Source: Anaerolineaceae bacterium
GTDB taxonomy: Bacteria > Chloroflexota > Anaerolineae > Anaerolineales > Anaerolineaceae
Length of the DNA stretch: 7,482 bases
Direction: 5' to 3'
NCBI GenBank assembly: GCA_003448875.1
Contig: DLXG01000307.1
Location: 1-7,482, forward strand
The position numbers and the translations under genes are program-made. Positions 1 through 4,854 of the stretch are shown piece by piece (the stretch's first letter is position 1; each line of letters begins with the position of its first letter). The notes under the pieces are model-generated. The model was given only the letters and a program-made list of their open reading frames with translations, searched no databases and was not told the origin of the DNA.

Positions 1-98
1 TTGCTAAAAAAATTACCGAACCAATGGGTGTTTCGGCTTTTCCGATTATTGCTTATGGTTTCGGTGTCACAAGTTTCATGATGTGGTTGCTTCTATGA
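1..98 (+). CDS. C-terminal end of an unidentified membrane protein (5' truncated)
   Basis: Reading from base 3 gives an uninterrupted tail of 31 residues, starting AKKITEP and ending FMMWLLL, closed by TGA at 96-98. The last 20 or so residues are hydrophobic and aromatic (Phe, Ile, Tyr, Met, Trp, Leu), as expected for a final membrane helix. The stop overlaps the ATG at 95 of the next gene (ATGA), the usual arrangement of translationally coupled operon genes, which supports this frame over the other two. Its neighbour is a CuA/cytochrome c protein, so it could belong to a respiratory or copper-related membrane complex, but too little is present to name a family. Confidence 0.5.
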   Translation, partial: AKKITEPMGVSAFPIIAYGFGVTSFMMWLLL

Positions 99-1093
99 GT
101 AAAATGGAAAGAATTTTTCGTTGGCTGGTTGTCACTGTTCTGGTATTAACAACTGGTGTGACTATCTTTTTCTGGTCGAAGGCATCTCTAATTCATGCCC
201 GCATACCGGAAAAAGGAGGCTGGTCGCCGAACATTATTAAAGCTCAAGTGGGAAAACCCCTGAGCTTGAAATTTACCTCAGATGATGTAGTACACGGTTT
301 TGCGGTTGGGCAACTTCCGCTGCCGGAAGTGGAGATTTTGCCCGGCAAAATCAGTGAGATAACCCTCACTTTTGACAAACCGGGTACATACACTTTCTAT
401 TGCACCAAGTGGTGTGGTGTTAACCACTGGCGGATGCGTGGGATCATTGATGTTGAGGGAGAAAGAACGAGTGTTCAAACCGTTTCTCCTCCCCTTTATG
501 TAAGTCTTAACCTTGATCTTGACGAGGAGCTCGAAGCTCCATCCGTTCCAGATGAAACACCCTCTCCTATTCGTGGTAAAGAACTGATTCAGCGAATTGA
601 ACTGGATGACCAGCTGATCTCTGCCGATTATTACCGAAAACACTCGCCCTATCAGGTATTCGAAACTTTATCCTCCACGAAGTTATCCGAAAACGAACGA
701 TGGGATATTGTTGCTTACCTTTGGCAAACCAATACTACTTTGACAGGTCTTGAGACTGGTAGGGAATTGTATGCCCAAAACTGCGCTGCGTGCCATGGAG
801 AAAACGGTGCGGGCGATGGCGTTTTTGCTGATGACCTGTTGAAGGCAGGACAACAGGCTGCTCAAACAATGAACGGCGAAAGGGAAATGGCAATGCAAAT
901 TCCCTCGGATTTTACCGACCCTCGGCATTTATTAGCAAACAGCCCGGCATACTTGCAGGGGAAAATTTTACGTGGGGGCATGGGAACAGGAATGCCAATG
1001 TGGGGTTCCATATTCACCGAACAACAATTATGGGACCTGGTTGCTTATCTCTATTCTTTTTATTTCAAGTATCCAAATAAGGAGGTGCAATGA
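95..1093 (+). CDS. Membrane-anchored CuA cupredoxin-cytochrome c fusion (cytochrome oxidase subunit II-like)
   Basis: Predicted electron-transfer protein of 332 aa, anchored by one N-terminal helix (about residues 9-27) with the rest outside the membrane. Residues about 40-122 form a cupredoxin domain with a complete CuA ligand set: His67, then Cys103, Cys107, His111 and Met114 in a CxxxCxxxHxxM pattern. Residues about 217-325 form a class I cytochrome c with CAACH at 230-234 and a likely axial Met in GMPMWG (Met300). This is the domain order of caa3-type oxidase subunit II, where CuA receives electrons from the fused haem c. Residues 160-213 are odd: they end in a helix (ERWDIVAYLW) very like the one closing the real cytochrome domain (LWDLVAYLY) but have no CxxCH. 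I chose ATG 95 because it overlaps the upstream stop; a GTG at 83 in frame is possible. No canonical subunit II two-helix hairpin is present, so the partner complex is unknown. Confidence 0.85.
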   Translation: MSKMERIFRWLVVTVLVLTTGVTIFFWSKASLIHARIPEKGGWSPNIIKAQVGKPLSLKFTSDDVVHGFAVGQLPLPEVEILPGKISEITLTFDKPGTYTFYCTKWCGVNHWRMRGIIDVEGERTSVQTVSPPLYVSLNLDLDEELEAPSVPDETPSPIRGKELIQRIELDDQLISADYYRKHSPYQVFETLSSTKLSENERWDIVAYLWQTNTTLTGLETGRELYAQNCAACHGENGAGDGVFADDLLKAGQQAAQTMNGEREMAMQIPSDFTDPRHLLANSPAYLQGKILRGGMGTGMPMWGSIFTEQQLWDLVAYLYSFYFKYPNKEVQ

Positions 1094-1563
1094 GCAAAAC
1101 ATACCGAAAACCCAAACGGGTTCCTTTACACAAGCAAAAAACTTTATGGTTTTTTGCAGCCATCGGCGGGATATTGCTGGTGCTTGGAATGTATATCCTT
1201 GTAAGTCAGCGTGATGTTGCCGGGGGAATGCCCGAGATTATGGTAGATCGTCAAATGATTGATATGGGTTATCAACCTTTTGAAAAAAGGGTAACCTTCT
1301 CAATAAAGGTTACCAACACCGGAGATGGCACTTTGCGCTTTACCGAGGAACCCTATATTGAAGTACTGGAAGGGTGTTGACCACCCAAATTAACCATCGG
1401 TTCGATGGTACTCAAACCCGGTGAGTCCACTATTGTGCAATCAACGATATTCACAATGCATGAAGGTATGGGAGGTGCACATAATTTTGAAGTTCATCTA
1501 CCAACCAATGATCCGTCCAATCCAGATGTTTTGGTGAATGTTCTGTCAGTGTGGGGACCATGA
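1090..1563 (+). CDS. Candidate selenoprotein: membrane-anchored DUF1573-like protein with in-frame TGA (Cys-Sec)
   Basis: A 157-residue product if the TGA at 1378-1380 is read as selenocysteine (residue 97); conventional reading stops after 96 aa. Seen: a basic N-terminus, one membrane helix (about 19-38), then a beta-rich domain with VTNTGDGTL before the TGA and LKPGEST and LPTNDPSNPD after it. These are hallmark segments of DUF1573/ASH-like Ig domains, and they lie on both sides of the TGA in one frame, so the full fold needs readthrough. The context is EGC-TGA-PPK, placing Sec beside Cys96. No other stop occurs in the remaining 60 codons before TGA 1561-1563. A hairpin suited to bacterial SECIS follows (separate entry). 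Start: ATG 1090 overlaps the upstream stop, with GGAGGTG just before it. A Met/His cluster (Met123, His124, Met127, His131, His136) could bind metal. Function is unknown; redox or copper handling for the adjacent CuA protein is inference. The alternative is a pseudogene with a Cys-to-stop mutation. Confidence 0.72.
1381..1423 (+). promoter_or_regulatory. Candidate bacterial SECIS element
   Basis: Bases 1393-1399 (ACCATCG) pair perfectly with 1403-1409 (CGATGGT) around a GTT loop at 1400-1402. The loop begins with G and lies 19 nt after the TGA, inside the spacing (roughly 16-37 nt) and loop pattern described for bacterial SECIS elements. A lower stem is possible between CACC (1382-1385) and GGTG (1420-1423), separated by an internal loop. 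The element overlaps coding sequence, as bacterial SECIS elements do. A 7-bp hairpin can occur by chance, so its weight comes from its position after an in-frame TGA. Confidence 0.6.
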
Positions 1564-1578
1564 TTTCCGCTATGAAAG

Positions 1579-1605
1579 TTGGCACAGATTTGATTTTTCT
1601 ATAAT
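1579..1605 (+). promoter_or_regulatory. Possible sigma70 promoter between the left operon and its terminator
   Basis: TTGGCA (1579-1584) and a perfect TATAAT (1600-1605) are separated by 15 bp, shorter than the preferred 17. A start near 1612 would reach the terminator at 1641-1678 after only about 65 nt and encode nothing obvious. It could drive a small RNA, or be an AT-rich chance match. Confidence 0.22.
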
Positions 1606-1640
1606 AAACTACTGGTCTTTTTGACCACTGGTTTGATCGC

Positions 1641-1678
1641 AAAGGGCTGTCGGGAAAGAACAACCAGGCAGCCCTTTT
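1641..1678 (+). terminator. Rho-independent terminator of the CuA/selenoprotein operon
   Basis: AAAGGGCTG (1641-1649) pairs over 9 bp with CAGCCCTTT (1669-1677), around a 19-nt loop, and a short T run ends the element. It lies 78 bases after the TGA at 1561-1563. The T tract is on the + strand, so it fits the rightward operon. A weaker 5-bp hairpin (TGGTC/GACCA around five T) lies just upstream near 1615-1630. Confidence 0.75.
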
Positions 1679-1681
1679 ATC

Positions 1682-1813
1682 ATGCCGGGTGCAGCCATTG
1701 TTTGGCAGCGGTATAATCTTACTGCTGATGATCCGCATAATTCAGCCGAAACAGGAAAAGCAGGGGATTATCAATTTGTATTGCTATACAACACACACCA
1801 AAAAATTGTGTAA
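1682..1813 (+). other. Short coding-like remnant (43 codons)
   Basis: ATG 1682 to TAA 1811-1813 encodes 43 residues of protein-like composition, beginning MPGAAIVWQRYNLTADDPH and ending LLYNTHQKIV. It begins at the T tail of the terminator and has no Shine-Dalgarno sequence, so it is unlikely to be translated as a gene. The frame is the same as that of the 1826 fragment downstream, so the two may be parts of one older gene split by TAA. I do not recognise the family. Confidence 0.2.
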
Positions 1814-1824
1814 AAAAGGTGTGT
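1793..1824. repeat. 7-bp inverted repeat ahead of the 1826 fragment
   Basis: ACACACC (1793-1799) and GGTGTGT (1818-1824) are perfect inverted arms around an A/T-rich loop, ending one base before the ATG at 1826. An alternative pairing of ACACA with TGTGT (1807-1811) is mutually exclusive with it. It could be an operator, a translation-control hairpin or a chance feature of low-complexity sequence. Confidence 0.3.
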
Positions 1825-1825
1825 C

Positions 1826-1963
1826 ATGGTATTGGAACGAGAGCAGATCATTCTGGAGCAAGACCAGCACAGGCAGACCGCCCGCATTGCCGAGCAGGAA
1901 GGCTATGCCAAAGTCGTCCAAGAACTGGACCCCTCTATGATTGCCATCCCGCAAATGGAGGGA
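1826..1963 (+). pseudogene. 5' fragment of an unidentified gene, joined to EamA antisense sequence
   Basis: From ATG 1826 about 45 codons encode a Glu/Gln-rich, probably helical segment beginning MVLEREQIILEQDQHRQTA and ending near IAIPQMEGK. AAGGTG lies 4 nt before the start. The open frame formally continues to 2212, but from about 1960 it is antisense to recognisable EamA transporter sequence, and its Pro/Arg/Ser-rich translation is typical of a wrong-strand frame. I read this as the start of a gene whose remainder was lost at a recombination joint near 1955-1965. No family is recognised. A genuine 128-aa protein cannot be excluded but is unlikely. Confidence 0.3.
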
Positions 1964-2504
1964 AAGTCACCCGCCAAAGCAGGCTTGGCGAGGAAGAGAT
2001 TGCCTGCCTGTCCCTGTGTACCGCCGAATCCCACCAGCATCCCCAACCCGTACGATCACCATGTAAGACGGATATTGCTGTTGACCCGGTCAAGAATCGC
2101 CATTGCGATTCCTGCCGCAACCCGCACCATATCGAAAATTTCTATGGGCGAAGGATTTCGCCGAGGGAAATCCAAGCCATCAGGGCACTCAACATGGGTA
2201 GGTTTGCCATAATGAGCCTGCCTATGCTGGCGAAAGTTGTTACATAAGCATAAAACAGCAACCAGTCTCCCACCACCATCCCCACCGCTCTGGAAAGTCC
2301 TGGCCAGAACCAGCGATCCGGCGTTGCGTGAAAGGGGAAGGGGGTTCCCTGCAGAATCCAGTGAGTCAGCAGGATCCAGAGAACTGCAAAGAGCAGGCGA
2401 GCGCGGTTCAACACGCCCGCACCAACCCTGCGCCCTGCAAATATGTGAACGATGGAAGAAAAAGCCCAGAAAACCGATGTCAGCAGTGCCGCAATCTCGC
2501 CCAT
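1955..2504 (-). pseudogene. EamA/DMT-family transporter pseudogene (frameshift, in-frame stop, 3' truncation)
   Basis: From ATG 2504 the frame encodes 120 aa of an EamA-type (drug/metabolite transporter superfamily) N-terminal repeat: hydrophobic helices, RRVGAGVLNRARLL, PFPFHATPDRWFW, and the repeat-ending MAWISLGEILRP. There it stops at a TAG (2142-2144). One missing base at about 2143-2147 would restore the next family-like segment, PIEIFDMVRVAAGIAMAILD. That frame meets a TGA at 2056-2058, after which the start of the second EamA repeat (YGLGMLVGFGGTQGQAGN, LFLAK, GDFPSI) continues in the same frame. Similarity ends near 1955-1965. Intact members have about 280-300 aa and ten helices, so roughly the last 120 residues are missing. 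It follows the histidine kinase on the same strand with a 48-base gap and was probably once its operon partner. Two independent lesions plus truncation argue against a sequencing error alone. Confidence 0.75.
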
Positions 2505-2552
2505 GAAAGATTCTCAATGCTCTTACGCTTCATCATAGAACAGGTTGAATGC

Positions 2553-3962
2553 TCAATCCAGAGCAGGAAATTCGAGGAAAATTGTGGTGCCCTTTCCCAG
2601 TTCCGACTCGGCGCTTACCTTGCCGCCCTGTGCCTCTACCAGCGCCCGCACGATGGCAAGTCCCAACCCACTACCTCCGCTTTCGCTGTACCGGGACGGA
2701 TCAACGCGATGAAAGCGCTCGAAGATGTGGGGGAGTTCTTCAGCGGGGATCCCTGAACCGGTATCAGCAACTTGAAGGAGCACCGTTTTGCCGTCCATTC
2801 TGGCGCGCAAAGTCACTTTTCCCCCAGAGGGGGTGTAGCGCAGGGCATTGCTGATGAGGTTGTCCAGCACCTGCATCATGCGGTCCTCATCCACCAGAAT
2901 CGAGGCAATGTGGTCCTTAGCATCGACGTTGAGTGTAATGCCCACCTGGCTGGCGTGATGCTGAAACAACTGCGCCGTGCGTTCCAGCAAGGCAAGCGGT
3001 TGTACCGGCTGAGGATGCAGATTGAGTTCTCCCGCATCGGCTTGCGAGAGCATCCGCAAGTCGTTGACCATCTTTTGTAAACGCTCGATTTCCTGATAGA
3101 TCAGATCCAGTCGCTGCGGAGTGGGTTTAAGGACGCCATCCCGCATGGATTCGATGTATCCGCCGATGACCGTCAGCGGCGTGCGCAAGTCATGGGCGAT
3201 GTCTGCAGTCATCTGACGGCGCAGTTGGTTGGCTCGGGCAATTTGCTGGCTCATTAAGTTAAAGGCTTGTGCCAGTTGTCCGATTTCATCTCTGGATCGT
3301 ACCTCTACCTGCTGTTCCAGTTCTCCCTGTGCCATGCGGGTAGCGGCAAGGGTCAGGTCTTTGATGGGACGGGTCAGAGTGCGTGCCAGGAAAACACCGA
3401 CGATCAGGGCAATCAGCAAGGCGCCAGCCCCACCGATTACCAGCGCCTGGTTAACTCGGCTGAGGAACCGGGCTTCTTCCGGGCGGAAATTAATCAGTCG
3501 TTGAGGAGAGAGGAGAACACCTACCGTTTGCCCGTCCACGGTGATTGGTGTGCCTTCTTCCTTCAACCGTTGTACATCTAGCTGGAAATCCTGTGGATAC
3601 TCCGGAGCGCCGGACACCAGGACATACCCACTGGCATCCGCCAGACTGAACAATCCTCGACGCTCCCTCACCTGAGGGGGGAGGGGGTCACGATTTTCTC
3701 CCTCTCCGATGGGATGCTGCCATTCTTCCGGCAGGGTTTGGCGTTCCACCTCTCCCCAGTTCTGGCGGATGTCTTTCCATGAACCCTGAGTTTGGTAGTA
3801 TTCGCTCAAAGCCTGCACCAGTTTGGTGCGTTGCTGGTCAATAACAAATTGCATCAGCCGGTCGGCGCTGGTGATGCGGATGAAAATGGCGAACAATCCG
3901 GCAGTGGTGAAGGCTGCCAGCAGGATTGCCAGAGAGAGTTTCCAGTACAGAGAGCGCTTCAC
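2553..3962 (-). CDS. Membrane sensor histidine kinase (BaeS/PhoR-like, HAMP-HisKA-HATPase_c)
   Basis: A complete 469-aa sensor that autophosphorylates a His and passes the phosphate to the adjacent regulator. Membrane helices at about 9-30 and 172-193 enclose an extracytoplasmic sensor region of about 140 residues with no motif I recognise. HAMP follows at about 194-247, then HisKA with IAHDLRTPLT (His257). The ATP-binding domain has the N box (DNLISNALRYTP, Asn372), G1 (DTGSGIP, 400-406), F box (FERFHR, 414-419) and G2 (GSGLGLAIV, 430-438). All catalytic boxes are intact. The start is GTG at 3962, preceded by GAGGTG at good spacing; this ribosome site overlaps the stop of the response regulator gene, indicating coupling. 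Divergence from an exporter operon suggests it senses envelope stress or a toxic compound, as BaeS or CusS do, but the ligand cannot be read from sequence. Confidence 0.93.
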   Translation of the reverse strand: MKRSLYWKLSLAILLAAFTTAGLFAIFIRITSADRLMQFVIDQQRTKLVQALSEYYQTQGSWKDIRQNWGEVERQTLPEEWQHPIGEGENRDPLPPQVRERRGLFSLADASGYVLVSGAPEYPQDFQLDVQRLKEEGTPITVDGQTVGVLLSPQRLINFRPEEARFLSRVNQALVIGGAGALLIALIVGVFLARTLTRPIKDLTLAATRMAQGELEQQVEVRSRDEIGQLAQAFNLMSQQIARANQLRRQMTADIAHDLRTPLTVIGGYIESMRDGVLKPTPQRLDLIYQEIERLQKMVNDLRMLSQADAGELNLHPQPVQPLALLERTAQLFQHHASQVGITLNVDAKDHIASILVDEDRMMQVLDNLISNALRYTPSGGKVTLRARMDGKTVLLQVADTGSGIPAEELPHIFERFHRVDPSRYSESGGSGLGLAIVRALVEAQGGKVSAESELGKGTTIFLEFPALD

Positions 3963-3968
3963 CGCACC

Positions 3969-4667
3969 TCAATCCTGTTGCCTGCGGAAACGATAACCGA
4001 TTCCAAACACGGTTTCAATGTAGCGCGGACTTTTGGGGTCTGGCTCGATTTTCAAGCGCAGATTGCGCACATGGACATTGAGGGTTACGTCCAAACCGGC
4101 GAACCCGCTGTCGGTCAACAATTCCACCAGTTCGGCGCGGCTGTACACCCGCCCGGGCGAACGCATCAGCGTCGCCAGCAGGTCAAACTCAATCGGGGTG
4201 AGCGAAACAGGCCTGTGGTTGACCATAACCGTATGAGTGCTTTCATCCAGTATAATTTCGCCGGCGCGCAGAACTTCCTGCCGGTGCGGCTGGTTTTCGT
4301 GCCGGCGAAGCACGGCGCGAATGCGGGCAGCCAGTTCGCGCATCCGAAAAGGTTTGACCACGTAATCATCGGCGCCCAAGTCCAGCCCCAGCACGGCATC
4401 CGTTTCTTCTTCGCGGGCGGTAATGATGATTACCGGGGTTTGCCGTTCCTGCCGGAACTGGCGCAGGAATTGATAGCCGTCCATGCGCGGCATCATAATG
4501 TCCAGCAGAATCACATCCGGGTTTTCGTGACGGGCGGTATACAGCGCGTTTTGCCCGTCGGCTGCCGTCACTACCCGGTAACCCTGTTCGCTCAAATACT
4601 CTTGCAGCAACTGGCGCACACTGGACTGGTCATCTACGATCAAAATCGTTGTAGTCATCCTAACCAT
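3969..4667 (-). CDS. OmpR/PhoB-family response regulator
   Basis: A DNA-binding regulator of 229-232 aa, cognate to the kinase that follows. Numbering from MTTTILIVDD, the receiver domain (1-120) has the acidic pair Asp9/Asp10, phospho-acceptor Asp53 (LLDIMMPRMDG), Thr80 and Lys102 (VKPF). A winged-helix effector domain (about 130-226) follows, with LTPIEFDLLATL, the recognition region VTLNVHVRNLRLKI and the closing ETVFGIGYRF. All key residues are present. The frame is open upstream to ATG 4703, but that codon lies upstream of the predicted -10. The real start is 4667 (MVRMTTT, weak GGA upstream) or 4658 (MTTTIL). The stop lies 6 bases before the kinase start. Tandem 11-bp repeats in the divergent intergenic region are plausible binding sites, predicting autoregulation and control of the exporter operon. 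Confidence 0.93.
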   Translation of the reverse strand: MVRMTTTILIVDDQSSVRQLLQEYLSEQGYRVVTAADGQNALYTARHENPDVILLDIMMPRMDGYQFLRQFRQERQTPVIIITAREEETDAVLGLDLGADDYVVKPFRMRELAARIRAVLRRHENQPHRQEVLRAGEIILDESTHTVMVNHRPVSLTPIEFDLLATLMRSPGRVYSRAELVELLTDSGFAGLDVTLNVHVRNLRLKIEPDPKSPRYIETVFGIGYRFRRQQD

Positions 4668-4693
4668 TTCATCCGATAGATTTGGCTTCTCTG

Positions 4694-4729
4694 AAAATAC
4701 CACAGGGTTTCTTAATTCTCATTTAGAAG
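4694..4729 (-). promoter_or_regulatory. Promoter of the response regulator/kinase operon (extended -10 with upstream box)
   Basis: On the minus strand TGGTATTTT gives an extended -10 (TATTTT, 4699-4694; TG at 4702-4701). Exactly 21 bp upstream is CTTCTAAAT (4729-4721), the same 9-mer found at the same distance before the divergent exporter promoter. There is no good -35, which suits an activator-dependent promoter. The transcript would start near 4687, 20-30 nt before the regulator's start codon. Confidence 0.45.
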
Positions 4730-4755
4730 TTATTTAGATTTCATAAAGATTTTCC
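4712..4755. repeat. Four tandem 11-bp repeats, likely response-regulator binding sites
   Basis: The region divides into TTAATTCTCAT, TTAGAAGTTAT, TTAGATTTCAT and AAAGATTTTCC at 4712, 4723, 4734 and 4745. The middle two match best and the last is weakest. Direct repeats at 11-bp phasing are the hallmark of OmpR/PhoB-family tandem binding. They sit next to the gene of such a regulator and overlap the expected -35 region of its promoter. Much of the match is A/T, so the outer copies are uncertain. Confidence 0.5.
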
Positions 4756-4781
4756 ACTCCCCTTATATCACAAATTTATGT

Positions 4782-4817
4782 CTTCTAAATCGTTTCTGAA
4801 TATCCTCTTGCTATGAT
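4782..4817 (+). promoter_or_regulatory. Promoter of the efflux operon (extended -10 with upstream box)
   Basis: TGCTATGAT (4809-4817) is an extended -10, with hexamer TATGAT differing from consensus at one base. CTTCTAAAT (4782-4790) lies exactly 21 bp before the hexamer, and no recognisable -35 is present. The start would be near 4824, giving a leader of about 30 nt with a strong Shine-Dalgarno sequence. This is the mirror image of the regulator promoter on the other strand. Confidence 0.5.
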
Positions 4818-4854
4818 GAGGACAACAATCCAAGTCGTAGGAGAGGGAACATCT

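Larger units (their letters stand above)
1564..1825. other. Non-coding or decayed interval after the left operon
   Basis: This stretch holds the possible promoter and the terminator listed separately, a short coding-like remnant (1682-1813) and an inverted repeat (1793-1824). I see no tRNA, no intact gene and no insertion-sequence terminus. Confidence 0.5.

Noticed and set aside
1378..1380. TGA read as Trp under an alternative genetic code
   Set aside because: TGG is used freely for Trp and TGA serves as a normal stop for most genes here, including this gene's own end at 1561-1563, so a genome-wide code change does not fit.
1090..1380. A complete 96-aa protein ending at the first TGA
   Set aside because: It would cut the Ig-like domain in half; the family-like second half follows in the same frame with no other stop.
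1712..1717. TATAAT near 1712 as a promoter for the 1826 fragment
   Set aside because: No -35 or TG extension at usable spacing, and it lies inside a coding-like remnant.
1819..2247. + strand open frames over 1819-2756 as genes
   Set aside because: They are antisense to the EamA pseudogene and the histidine kinase and have Pro/Arg/Ser-rich, domain-free translations.
3792..4679. A 295-codon + strand open frame over the regulator gene
   Set aside because: It is the complement of an intact response regulator and kinase start; His/Gln-rich translation with no family features.
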